A stretch of 64,000 nucleotides of DNA, from positions 1,175,562 to 1,239,561 of the forward strand of contig AP031382.1 in the NCBI GenBank assembly GCA_040371205.1, read 5' to 3'. Position 1 is the stretch's first letter, and every line of letters begins with the position of its first letter. Below the pieces are notes generated by a model that worked only from the letters and a program-made list of their open reading frames with translations, was not told where the DNA came from and searched no databases. The stretch is from Rhodanobacter sp. (GTDB taxonomy: Bacteria > Pseudomonadota > Gammaproteobacteria > Xanthomonadales > Rhodanobacteraceae). Made by a program: the position numbers and the translations under genes. Below, one piece after another: positions 48,773 through 57,451 of this stretch.

Positions 48773-50275
48773 TCACTGCACCCCGTACAGCGCCTTCACG
48801 TCGTGCAGCAAGTCCGCCTGGCTAGACGGCCGTGCGTAGAACATGTGGCCGCCCGGGTATTCCTTCACCTGCACGCGGGTGGGATCGCCCATCGCCGGCA
48901 TCTGGTCCACGATCAGCACCGAGGCCATGAACGGGCAGGACAGGTCGTCCCAGCCGTGGGCGATCAGCACACGCAGCGCCGGGTCGTTCGCCACGGCCTC
49001 GCGCAGCTGCTTCACCGAGCCCAGGTTGGCGTCGTCGTCCTCGTGCCACAGGCGGTTCACCTGATAGCTCAGCGCGTTGTAGCGGCCGTCGTATTTCCAG
49101 CCCACGGTCTGGGTGATGAAGTTGACCATCGCGGTGGTGGTGGGCGCGATGATGCCGTTGAGGATGGGGTCGCCGGTTTCCTGGTGCGGCGCATACGGGA
49201 ACGGGTCCCATGCGGTGACGTTGGAGTCGTAGCGGCTGCCCAGCTTGCCCTCGGCGCGGTAGACCTCGCGCAGATAGGCCTGGGTTTCCAGCCGGCCGCC
49301 GGAGCGCTGCACGAACACCGGGTCGAGGCCGGTGAGTTCGGTGACCTTCTGGATCATCGCCGCGGTGGCGGCCGGGTTGCTGCGGCCTTCCATCAGCGTG
49401 GTGGCGTAGGTGCTGCGGGTGTAGTCGATGATCGGCTGCATCGCCGCCGCGGTGAGCTTGCCCTCGCGCTCCAGGTGCGCGGCGGCGATGGACGGCAGGG
49501 TAAGCATCCATGGCAGCGGCGAGACGTTCTCGTCGTCCGACGCGGCAGGGTCGAGGTAGGGCGACAGCAGCACCACGCCGTTCATCGCCACGCCGAGCTG
49601 GGTCTGCAGGTAGTCGGTAATGCGCGGGCCGCGGAAACCGCCGTAGCTTTCGCCCACGAGGTACTTGCGCGACTCCATGCGGCCGTTCTTCACCAGCCAG
49701 TCGTAGATGATGCGCGAGAGGTAGTGGATGTCGCTGTCGGTGCTGTAGAAGTCCTTGGTGGCCTGCTTGTCGTCCACCAGTGCGCGGCTGAAGCCGGTGC
49801 CCACCGGGTCGATGAACACCAGGTCGGTGAAGCCCAGCCAGGTGCCGGGGTTGTCGTGCAGGGTGGCCGGGTCGGAAGGATTGTCGCCCTCCACGCCGAA
49901 GTTCACCTTCTTCGGGCCGATGGCGCCGAGGTTGAGGTAGACCGACGAGGCGCCGGGGCCGCCGTTCAGCGCGAAGGTCACCGGACGGTTCTTGCCCGGC
50001 ATGGTGTAGGCGGTGAACATCACCTGCGCGATCACCTTGCCGGTCTCGTCGCGCACCGGCAGCGTGCCCACCGTGGCGGTGTACGACAGCGTGCGGCCAT
50101 TCACCGTGGTGGACTGCGAAACGTGCGCGTCGGCAGGGAAGGGCGGCAGGTGGAAGCCGTTGCTGTCGCCCGGCGCTTCTGCGGCCGGCGGCTTCGTGTC
50201 GGCGGCCAGCGCCGCGTGGTGGAAACCGGCCAGCAGCAGGGCGGCCAGCAAGCTTGTTTGCAACGGCTTGCGCAC
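48773..50275 (-). CDS. Secreted serine carboxypeptidase (peptidase S10)
   Basis: The 500-residue protein has a signal peptide (first 24 residues, ending AALAA), then the S10 fold: FALNGGPGASSVYLNLGA (oxyanion loop), LVGESYGGFRGPRI (nucleophile Ser in G-E-S-Y-G), IAHGWDDLSCP (Asp) and EYPGGHMFYARP (His). All three catalytic residues are present. The start is a GTG at 50275, chosen because the signal peptide (VRKPLQTSLLAALLLAG) begins there. The bases 50276-50727 upstream contain no gene apart from a long hairpin near 50634. Confidence 0.88.
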   Translation of the reverse strand: MRKPLQTSLLAALLLAGFHHAALAADTKPPAAEAPGDSNGFHLPPFPADAHVSQSTTVNGRTLSYTATVGTLPVRDETGKVIAQVMFTAYTMPGKNRPVTFALNGGPGASSVYLNLGAIGPKKVNFGVEGDNPSDPATLHDNPGTWLGFTDLVFIDPVGTGFSRALVDDKQATKDFYSTDSDIHYLSRIIYDWLVKNGRMESRKYLVGESYGGFRGPRITDYLQTQLGVAMNGVVLLSPYLDPAASDDENVSPLPWMLTLPSIAAAHLEREGKLTAAAMQPIIDYTRSTYATTLMEGRSNPAATAAMIQKVTELTGLDPVFVQRSGGRLETQAYLREVYRAEGKLGSRYDSNVTAWDPFPYAPHQETGDPILNGIIAPTTTAMVNFITQTVGWKYDGRYNALSYQVNRLWHEDDDANLGSVKQLREAVANDPALRVLIAHGWDDLSCPFMASVLIVDQMPAMGDPTRVQVKEYPGGHMFYARPSSQADLLHDVKALYGVQ

Positions 50276-50633
50276 GGGTGTGTCCTTGGGTGGGAAAGTT
50301 CTCAAGCCTAGTGGGTCGCGCCCTGCCGCAACTGTGCCTGTTGGCATGGACGGCACGCCGATCCCATTCGGTTCCATGCAAGCCTGCCGAGGCTGTGCGG
50401 CGGTCACGTGCGGAACCACGCCGGGCTTGCGCGGTTGCAGGGCGAGGCAAGCGACGTTTGCGTGCGGCAACCCCATACCAAGGAAGCCGAGACCAGCCGG
50501 CTTGGCTTCGTGCGGTGAACACGACAGATGGCTGCGGGTTGTGGGCCCTCGGTCCCGTACCTGCAGTTGCGTTTTAAACGGACGTCGATTTCTAGAGCCC
50601 GACAGGTGTCTACAATCGCCGGCACGGCATGGC

Positions 50634-50676
50634 CGATGGACGGGCCGCGAGCCTCGTCGTCGAGGCCCGGCCATCG
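50634..50676. other. Long GC-rich hairpin in the borosin upstream region
   Basis: CGATGGACGGGCC (50634-50646) pairs with GGCCCGGCCATCG (50664-50676) with a single mismatch, and the loop contains a further small stem. No T run follows, so it is not a terminator. A possible -10 (TACAAT, 50611-50616) lies just upstream, which would place the hairpin in the 5' untranslated region of the methyltransferase mRNA, 51 bases before its ATG. Confidence 0.5.
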
Positions 50677-50727
50677 CATGGCATGGTGACTGTGCCTGGA
50701 TATGCCGGAGTGTTTTAGGATTCGCCC

Positions 50728-51564
50728 ATGACCAATACCAAGCTCCCTTCCTTGAACGTCCCCGGCCGCGGCCGCCTGGCCTGCGTGGGCTTGGGCATGA
50801 CGCTGGGCTCCCACCTCACCCCGCTGGCGCGCAGCCACATCGCGCAGGCGGACGTGGTGTTCGCCGCGCTCTCCGACGCCATCGCGGAAGAATGGCTCAA
50901 GCGCATGCATCCCGATGTGCGCAGCCTGCAGCCCTACTACGGCGAGGGCAAGCCACGCATGAAAACCTACCGCGAGTGGGTGGCGCTGATGATGGACGAG
51001 CTGCGCGCCGGCAAGCGGGTCTGCGGCGTGTTCTATGGCCACCCCGGCATCTTCGCGTGGTCGCCGCACAAGGTGATCGAGCAGGCAAGGGCGGAAGGCT
51101 ACGAGGCGCACATGGAACCGGGCATCTCGGCCGAGGACTGCCTCTACGCCGACCTGGGCTTCGACCCTGGCCGCTACGGCTGCCAGCATTTCGAGGCCAG
51201 CCAGTTGCTGTATTGCGACCGGCGCATCGACCCGGCCGGCTACCTGGTGCTGTGGCAGGTGGGCATAGTGGGCAACCGTTCTGTGGGTCGCTTCGACACT
51301 GGATTGGACTACCGCGCGCTGCTGGTGGAGCGGCTGGAGCAGGATTATCCACCCGGTCACGAGGTCATCGTCTACCGCGGCGCCACCCTGCCGATCGAGC
51401 GGCCGCGTATCCAGCGGATTACTCTGCGTGAACTGGCCACGGTGCCCTTGACCGCCGAGGAAACCGTGGTGCTGCCGCCTGCCGTGACCTTGCAACCAAA
51501 CCGTGCGATGCTTGCGCGACTGCAGGCGTTGGACGCGGTGTCCAAGTCCGGCGTTGCGGCCTGA
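50728..51564 (+). CDS. Borosin-type peptide backbone N-methyltransferase (SonM-like)
   Basis: This 278-residue tetrapyrrole-methylase-fold enzyme matches the split borosin methyltransferases (Shewanella SonM): LACVGLGMTLGSHLTPLARS, HIAQADVVFAALSD, FYGHPGIFAWSPH and MEPGISAEDCLYADLGFDPG all have direct counterparts. In borosins the enzyme uses SAM to methylate peptide-bond nitrogens of a precursor. Catalytic Tyr/Arg residues of the family appear present (YYGEGKPRMKTYREW). The precursor gene follows after 58 bases. The role as a porphyrin or precorrin methylase is unlikely since no cobalamin genes are nearby. Confidence 0.85.
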   Translation: MTNTKLPSLNVPGRGRLACVGLGMTLGSHLTPLARSHIAQADVVFAALSDAIAEEWLKRMHPDVRSLQPYYGEGKPRMKTYREWVALMMDELRAGKRVCGVFYGHPGIFAWSPHKVIEQARAEGYEAHMEPGISAEDCLYADLGFDPGRYGCQHFEASQLLYCDRRIDPAGYLVLWQVGIVGNRSVGRFDTGLDYRALLVERLEQDYPPGHEVIVYRGATLPIERPRIQRITLRELATVPLTAEETVVLPPAVTLQPNRAMLARLQALDAVSKSGVAA

Positions 51565-51622
51565 ACGGCGGTGTTCGCACTGTGAAGATTCCGTTTTGAT
51601 CATAAAGAAACAGGGGAACAAT

Positions 51623-51922
51623 ATGACCGATACGATTGACTTGCTGGAAGCCATCGGCAGCGATGCGTCGTTGCGTTATGGGCAAACCAATGAATTAATG
51701 GATGTGCTGGAGGAGGTGCAAGTAAGTGCAAAATTCGCGAAGGCGGTGGTGTTGGGTGACGGCACGCCGCTGCGCGAGGGTTTGGGGTTCAATCAAATGC
51801 CGCTGATTAATGCGCCGGGTCATGGTGATGACGATGGTGACGATGACGATTGCGATACGCCTCAGCCAGGACGCCGCGAGCCTGGTCATATCCCACCAGA
51901 TCCTCTCAAGAAGGATTCGTAA
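51623..51922 (+). CDS. Split borosin precursor peptide
   Basis: This 99-residue acidic peptide follows the methyltransferase by 58 bases. Its N-terminal part, TDTIDLLEAIGSDASLRYGQ and LMDVLEEVQVSAKFAKAVV, has the DLLxxIGxDAxL pattern of a small helical borosin-binding domain. The C-terminal part (about residues 42-99) includes GLGFNQMPLINAPG, an Asp-rich run (GDDDGDDDDCD) and a Pro-rich end, any of which could be the modified core. No cleavage site is evident. The next gene begins 26 bases downstream, so the peptide and the diguanylate cyclase are likely co-transcribed. GC content is lower than the flanks. Confidence 0.72.
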   Translation: MTDTIDLLEAIGSDASLRYGQTNELMDVLEEVQVSAKFAKAVVLGDGTPLREGLGFNQMPLINAPGHGDDDGDDDDCDTPQPGRREPGHIPPDPLKKDS

Positions 51923-51948
51923 CCCTGAAAATTAGATAGGAATGCAGC

Positions 51949-53712
51949 ATGTCCATATGGTCGAGCAACCGGCAGTGGCTTGCATTCTGCATCGGCTTCA
52001 CAAGCTGTTCATGTTGGCATGCTGGTCTGGCAGCCTCGCTAGTTGTCGACCCAGATTCCTACCTTAAGCAGACTCAGGCAATGGCGACCGTGGATCATTC
52101 GCGGTTCCTTCAACAACTATCATTGATAAATCATCAAGCCTCGCAACTGACACGAGAGCAGTTATGGCGTTTAAAGTTCTCGAATGCTTGGGAGGCAATG
52201 TACGAAAGCGATTTCGCCAAATCGCGAGTAATGTTCCAAGATATTATTCAGCATTCTGGGAATCCGCAGCTGGCGGATCAAGCCTCTGTCATGCTCTTGA
52301 GCCAACTCGGGTTCACTCGGCACTATGTTGAGGCATTCGAGTTGGCCAATCGCCTTGTGGCACGTTTGCCGCAGATAACTAATCCAGATTCGCGTTTTGA
52401 AGTACTGCTTGGCTTATCAGCATCAATGGGCTTGGCTGGCCAGACGGATCTGGCTGTCCACTATGCACATTTGGCAGCAGAAAGGATTCCTGCTGGGAAA
52501 AATCTGTGCTATCCCCTTGCCATTATGGTCGATGCACTCGATATTGGTCATCGCCTCAAGTCAGACAGCTTGGAGTTGACACAAGCCCTCGCAGCCTGTC
52601 CGGCGGACCTTGAGCCAGTGTATAACGCGGATCTTAGACTCGCGCTGGTCAATAACTACCTGCGTGAAGGGAGTTCGCACAAGGCGCATGCATTGCTTGA
52701 TCGAATGGCTCCCGTTCTTCATACAAATGGCTACGCTTCCGCTAAGTTGACGGCTTTGCTGTATAGAGCTCGGGCACAGGCAGCGCTAGGTGAAGATGGC
52801 GCCGCCAAAAAGGCAGCCTTGGGCGTGCTTGCCGAAAATAAGTCAGTAGGTATGGACGATTGGCTGAAAGATGCCTACGAAGTGCTCTACCGCATCGAGA
52901 AAAAGCAGGGTCATGACGCCGCGGCGCTCGCCTACTACGAGAAATACGCCGCGTTGGACAAGGCCTACCTCGACGACATCAATGCGCGTGCGATGGCCTA
53001 CGAGACCGTACAGCAGCATCTGCTGGCGCAGAAGCTGGAGACGGAGAAGCTGGGTCAGCAGAACGAGGCGCTGCTCCTGCAACAGAGGTTGGACGCCAAG
53101 ACAGCCGAGACCAATCGCCTGTACCTCGTGCTGCTGCTTGTGGTGTTGAGCTTCGGCGTGGTGTGGATGTTCCGGCTCAAGCGTTCGCAACTGCGCTTCA
53201 AGCGGTTGTCGCACCTGGATGGCCTCACCACCACCTACAACCGCCAGCACTTCATGGACGAGGCGGCGCGCGTGTTGCGCCTGCTGGAAAAACGGCAAGG
53301 CACGGCCTGCCTCGCCATCATCGACCTCGACCACTTCAAGCGCGTCAATGACTCGCATGGCCACGCCATGGGCGACGAGGTGCTGCGGCGCACCGTCAAT
53401 GCCAGCCGCGAACATCTGCGTCCCATCGACCTGTTCGGCCGCCTCGGTGGCGAGGAGTTCGGCATCCTGCTGGTGGATTGCTCGCACGAACAGGGTATGG
53501 CCATCGCGGAGCGCATCCGTGCCGCCATCGAAGCCACCGTGGTGGAATGCGAGGGCGTGGTGATCAACGTGTCCACCAGCATCGGCCTCGCGTTCACCGC
53601 CGCCAGCGGCTACGACTTGCGCCAGCTCTGCACCGATGCCGATGCGGCCCTGTACCGCGCCAAGCGCGGCGGACGCAATTGCGTGATGGTGGGCGACACC
53701 CTCACGGTGTGA
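51949..53712 (+). CDS. TPR-GGDEF diguanylate cyclase, first tandem copy
   Basis: The 587-residue protein has a signal sequence (residues 1-25), TPR-like helices to about 380, a coiled coil (AQKLETEKLGQQNEALLLQQRL), one membrane helix (about 384-403, LYLVLLLVVLSFGVVWMF) and a C-terminal GGDEF domain. The active site is GGEEF (500-504); DLDHFKRVNDSHGHAMGD binds metal; the inhibitory I-site RPID lies five residues before GGEEF. So it should make c-di-GMP with product inhibition. The N-terminal half has unusually low GC while the GGDEF half is GC-rich. The sensor faces the periplasm and may detect the borosin product, an inference from position. Confidence 0.88.
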   Translation: MSIWSSNRQWLAFCIGFTSCSCWHAGLAASLVVDPDSYLKQTQAMATVDHSRFLQQLSLINHQASQLTREQLWRLKFSNAWEAMYESDFAKSRVMFQDIIQHSGNPQLADQASVMLLSQLGFTRHYVEAFELANRLVARLPQITNPDSRFEVLLGLSASMGLAGQTDLAVHYAHLAAERIPAGKNLCYPLAIMVDALDIGHRLKSDSLELTQALAACPADLEPVYNADLRLALVNNYLREGSSHKAHALLDRMAPVLHTNGYASAKLTALLYRARAQAALGEDGAAKKAALGVLAENKSVGMDDWLKDAYEVLYRIEKKQGHDAAALAYYEKYAALDKAYLDDINARAMAYETVQQHLLAQKLETEKLGQQNEALLLQQRLDAKTAETNRLYLVLLLVVLSFGVVWMFRLKRSQLRFKRLSHLDGLTTTYNRQHFMDEAARVLRLLEKRQGTACLAIIDLDHFKRVNDSHGHAMGDEVLRRTVNASREHLRPIDLFGRLGGEEFGILLVDCSHEQGMAIAERIRAAIEATVVECEGVVINVSTSIGLAFTAASGYDLRQLCTDADAALYRAKRGGRNCVMVGDTLTV

Positions 53713-53768
53713 TGTGCCATTTCATGGGCTCAGTAATCCCATCATCAGAATTCGGTGAGTGAGGCGGC

Positions 53769-55538
53769 ATGCTTCGGCAACTCGGCCGGCTGATGCAATG
53801 GTGTACGGCCGTGACCCTCGTGGGATGCCTCTGCCTGCAAGTGGCTCATGCCGCTTCAAGCAGTGCCGACACGGATGCTTTGCTCAAGCAGGCGTGGGAT
53901 CTGCAGGTCACGGATCACCGGCGCTCATTGCAATTGCTTGCTCAACTCAATCAACGGATTGCCAGCCTGACACGCGAGCAGCAATGGCAAGTGCGCTTCA
54001 TGAATGCATGGGAGGCCCAGTACGCGGGCCATTACAAAAAAGCGGAAAATTTATACAAGGACATCATTACGCACTCCGGCGATCCGAAGTTGGCGGATCG
54101 TGCCGCGGCCATGCTTTTAGGCGAATACGGAATTACCCAGCGTTACACCGAGGCATTCGAACTGGCGAATCGTCTTGCGGGAAAATTGCCCCAAGTCAAA
54201 GACGCCCAGGCTCGTTATGCGTTATTGCTGGGTTTGTCGCAGGCCATGGGCTTGGCTGGCCAAACAGATCTTGCCGTGCACTATGCACACTTGGCGATGA
54301 AGGCTTCTTCTACTGCCGCCCGTCGATGTTTTACCTCCGGTATCTGGGTAAGCATGTTGTTGCAAGGTCACCGGTTGAAGCCTGGCGACCCCGTGCTTCA
54401 GCAAGCATTCGATGCATGCCCGGAGAGTACGGAACCGCTTTTCAACACAAGTCTGACGCTTGCATTGGTCGATCTGTACGCCCATGGCGGCGAGCCTCGC
54501 AGGGCGCTTGCCCTGCTTGATGGAATCCAGCCGCGCGTGGATGCTTCTGGCTATGTTCCCTACAAACTTGCTGCGCTGTTGGATCGAGCGCGGGCATTGG
54601 CTGCGCTGGGTGATGACGCTGCGGCCCGGAAAGCGGCGCTGGCCGTTGTCGCGGCAGGGGTGTCGAGCGATTTCAATCTTTGGTTGAAGGACGCCTACGA
54701 GGTGCTTTACCGCATCGAGAAAAAAAGAGGTCATCCAGCCGAAGCACTCGATTATTACGAGAAATACGCTGCGCTGGACAGGATCTATCTCGACGACATC
54801 AACGCACGCACCATGGCCTACGAAGCCGTGCAACAGCACTTGCTGGCGCAGAAGCTGGAAACGGAAAAGCTGAATCGGCAGAACGAAACGCTGCAACTGC
54901 AGCAGAAGCTGGATGCCAAGACGGCTGAGGTCGGCCGTCTGTGCCTTGTGCTGCTGTTTGTGGTGCTTGCCATCGTGATGGTCGGGATGTTCCGTCTCAA
55001 GCGCTCGCAGCTGCGCTTCAGGCGGCTGTCGGAGCTGGATGGCCTCACCACCACCTATAACCGCCAGCATTTCATGGATGCGGCTGCGCGCATGCTGCGG
55101 TTGCTGGAGAATCGGCAGGGCATGGCCTGCCTCGCCATCATCGACCTCGACCACTTCAAGTCGGTCAACGACACGCACGGCCATGCCATGGGCGACGAAA
55201 CCTTGCGTTGCGTGGCGGACACCTGTCGCCAGCAACTGCGTCCGAACGACTTGTTTGGCCGGCTGGGCGGCGAGGAGTTCGGCATATTGCTGGTCGATTG
55301 CCCGCGCGAGCACGGCCGGCAGGTCGCCAACCGCATTCATCGCGCCATCGAGCATGCGGCGATACAACACGACGGCATCTCGGTGGCGGTTACGGTCAGC
55401 ATGGGATTGGCGTGTACCGACAACGCCAACCACGATCTGCGCACGCTGTCTGCCAAAGCGGACGCTGCGCTCTACCGCGCCAAGAACGGTGGCCGGAACC
55501 GCGTGGTGGCCGATGGCGGGGAACCCATGCCGGCTTGA
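53769..55538 (+). CDS. TPR-GGDEF diguanylate cyclase, second tandem copy
   Basis: The 589-residue paralogue of the preceding gene has the same order: signal (to about residue 28), TPR region, coiled coil, membrane helix (LVLLFVVLAIVMVGMF) and a GGDEF domain with GGEEF (500-504) and I-site RPND. The C-terminal halves are almost identical over long stretches (for example LDGLTTTYNRQHFM and FGRLGGEEFGILLVDC), while the sensor halves differ clearly. The two genes are 56 bases apart. A tandem duplication with divergence of the sensor is the simplest reading. Confidence 0.9.
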   Translation: MLRQLGRLMQWCTAVTLVGCLCLQVAHAASSSADTDALLKQAWDLQVTDHRRSLQLLAQLNQRIASLTREQQWQVRFMNAWEAQYAGHYKKAENLYKDIITHSGDPKLADRAAAMLLGEYGITQRYTEAFELANRLAGKLPQVKDAQARYALLLGLSQAMGLAGQTDLAVHYAHLAMKASSTAARRCFTSGIWVSMLLQGHRLKPGDPVLQQAFDACPESTEPLFNTSLTLALVDLYAHGGEPRRALALLDGIQPRVDASGYVPYKLAALLDRARALAALGDDAAARKAALAVVAAGVSSDFNLWLKDAYEVLYRIEKKRGHPAEALDYYEKYAALDRIYLDDINARTMAYEAVQQHLLAQKLETEKLNRQNETLQLQQKLDAKTAEVGRLCLVLLFVVLAIVMVGMFRLKRSQLRFRRLSELDGLTTTYNRQHFMDAAARMLRLLENRQGMACLAIIDLDHFKSVNDTHGHAMGDETLRCVADTCRQQLRPNDLFGRLGGEEFGILLVDCPREHGRQVANRIHRAIEHAAIQHDGISVAVTVSMGLACTDNANHDLRTLSAKADAALYRAKNGGRNRVVADGGEPMPA

Positions 55539-55545
55539 AGGCGGC

Positions 55546-55965
55546 TCAGCGCACGCCGACCAGTTCGACGTCGAACACCAGCGTGGCATCCGGCGGCACG
55601 TCGTCGCCGGCGCCACGGCTGCCGTAGGCCAGCCGCGCCGGGATGACCAGGGTGCGCTTGCCGCCCACGCGCATGCCGCGTATGCCCTGGTCCAAGCCGG
55701 CGATCACCTCGCCTGCGCCCAGCGTGAAACGGATCGGCTCGCCGTTGCTTTCCGAGCTGTCGAACTCCGCGCCGTGGTGGTCTTTCGCGCGGGCATCGTA
55801 GAGCCAGCCGGTGTAGTTCACCTGCACCACGTCGCCATTGCGAGCCACCGCACCGGTGCCGATGACGCGGTCGATCTTCTGCAGGGCGACGGCTTGCGTG
55901 GCCGCGATGGCGGGCAGGCCGCAGAAGGCGAGAGCGAGCATGGCGGCATGCAGCAGGCGGCGCAT
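55546..55965 (-). CDS. FKBP-type peptidyl-prolyl cis-trans isomerase, secreted
   Basis: The 139-residue protein has a signal peptide (residues 1-21, AIAATQ) and a single FKBP domain: VQVNYTGWLYDARAKDHHGAEFDSSE, GEVIAGLDQGIRGMRVGGKRTLVIP and LAYGSRGAGDDVPPDATLVFDVELV, with the usual aromatic and Asp residues of the active site. It acts in the periplasm on protein folding. It is convergent with the second diguanylate cyclase gene, eight bases apart. The start is the Met before RRLLHAAMLALAF. Confidence 0.92.
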   Translation of the reverse strand: MRRLLHAAMLALAFCGLPAIAATQAVALQKIDRVIGTGAVARNGDVVQVNYTGWLYDARAKDHHGAEFDSSESNGEPIRFTLGAGEVIAGLDQGIRGMRVGGKRTLVIPARLAYGSRGAGDDVPPDATLVFDVELVGVR

Positions 55966-56035
55966 GACGGTCCTTCGAAGTGGGCGGGTCGGCATTGTAG
56001 CCGGCTCGCCCCGCGGGCCTGCGCGCGTCTCGCGT

Positions 56036-57451
56036 CTAAAGGGGGTAGCTCACCGAAATCGCGACGGTGTTCTCCCAGTAGCCGGGGCCGCCACCGCTGA
56101 CCGAGGCGGCCGAGCTGCGCAGGGCGTGCAACTGCAGCCGGCCGTTGTGCGGCAGGCGGCCTTCCAGCGACAGGTCGGCGTTGTAGATGCCGACGGTCTG
56201 GCCGTCCGTGGTCTGCCGGCCACCGTCGAGCGTGGCGCGCAATCGCCACATCGGCGACAACGTCACCACGCCGATCAGCCCGCCAGTGACCGCACGGTAG
56301 TGCTGCGGATTGAAGTAGACGCCGCCGCCGGGCTGGCTGCTGTCGAACACCCGCAGGCCCAGCTGGCCGCCCAGCGCAATTGGCGCACCCGCGATGTCGA
56401 ACGGGCTGAGCAGCAGGCGGGCGGCGGCGCCGTTGCGGTGGTTGCCGTCGGTGAACTGCTGGCGGAAGAAAGTCGGCAGCAGATAAAGGTGATCGCTCGG
56501 CCGCAGCGTGGCGCCGACGCTGTAGGTCGCGTAGGCGATGCGCTGCGCGATGGCCGCATCGGTCAGCAGCGGTGCGCGCTCGGCCGACGCGGAAAGCGCG
56601 AAGTCGTCGTTGGGTTGCACGGTCCAGTGGGCCGCGCCCTGCAGGTACTGCCAACTTCCGGCCTGGCCCATGCCGAGGCGCAGGTCGGCGCTTTGCAGGT
56701 CGCCGATGCGCCACTGGCCGATGCCGGAAAGCTCGTCCAGCACGCGCGAGCTGCCCGGTTCGCTGACGCGCAGGGTGTCGATGTCGACGCCGTAGCGCTG
56801 GCCCAGCGCGTCGTCTCCGTGCTGCGAGCCGTAGGCGCTGGCGCTTACGGCCCAGACGTCGAGTCCTTCGCTGTCGTGGCTGTAGCTGGCGTCGCCGCCG
56901 AGCTGGGGACTGGTGGCGTACCGCATGTCGTCGGCGTACTGCCCGAACTGCGTGCCGAGGTAGCCGCCGCCGGACGGTGCGGCTGTCGCGGCGAGCGCGG
57001 GCAGGGCGCGGTCCTGCCAGCCGAGAGCCTGCGCCGAGCGCATCAGCTCCAGCGTCGCGCGCGGATCGCCGGCGGCATCGGCTGCATTGAGTTTCCACGC
57101 CTCGCGGGCGCGGTCCTCGGCATTCAGGCTCTGCGCCAGGCCGGTCCGGGCGGTGCGGCGCTCGGCGGGCGTGGAGGCCAGCTGCAATGCCTGGCGGAAG
57201 GCCGTCTCCGCGGACGGCACGTGGCCCAGCCAGAGTTCCGCTCGACCCAGGCCGATCGCCGCAGCGTAGGCGTCGAGGGGGTGGCCCGCCGATTGCGCCA
57301 AGGCCTGGGCGAACAGCGCGCGCGCGCGGGCCGGCTGGTTCGACTCCAGCGCGTTGCGGCCCTGGCGGATCGCCTGGCCGGCGTCGATGGCCTGCGCATG
57401 CGCCGCCGGGGCCAGCGCCAGCAGGATCGCGGCTATGACCCGCGGCTTCAT
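56036..57451 (-). CDS. Outer-membrane polysaccharide export-like protein (TPR plus beta-barrel, PgaA-like)
   Basis: The 471-residue protein has a signal peptide (residues 1-19, APAAHAQ), TPR-like helices (QGRNALESNQPARARALFAQAL, GLGRAELWLGHVPSAETAFRQAL) to about 150, and then alternating aromatic strands consistent with a beta-barrel, ending in an aromatic C-terminal strand (VAISVSYPL). This domain order resembles the shorter PgaA/BcsC exporters. It starts inside the stop of the upstream glycosyltransferase (ATGA), so the pair acts as one exopolysaccharide unit. Which sugar is exported is unknown. Confidence 0.72.
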   Translation of the reverse strand: MKPRVIAAILLALAPAAHAQAIDAGQAIRQGRNALESNQPARARALFAQALAQSAGHPLDAYAAAIGLGRAELWLGHVPSAETAFRQALQLASTPAERRTARTGLAQSLNAEDRAREAWKLNAADAAGDPRATLELMRSAQALGWQDRALPALAATAAPSGGGYLGTQFGQYADDMRYATSPQLGGDASYSHDSEGLDVWAVSASAYGSQHGDDALGQRYGVDIDTLRVSEPGSSRVLDELSGIGQWRIGDLQSADLRLGMGQAGSWQYLQGAAHWTVQPNDDFALSASAERAPLLTDAAIAQRIAYATYSVGATLRPSDHLYLLPTFFRQQFTDGNHRNGAAARLLLSPFDIAGAPIALGGQLGLRVFDSSQPGGGVYFNPQHYRAVTGGLIGVVTLSPMWRLRATLDGGRQTTDGQTVGIYNADLSLEGRLPHNGRLQLHALRSSAASVSGGGPGYWENTVAISVSYPL

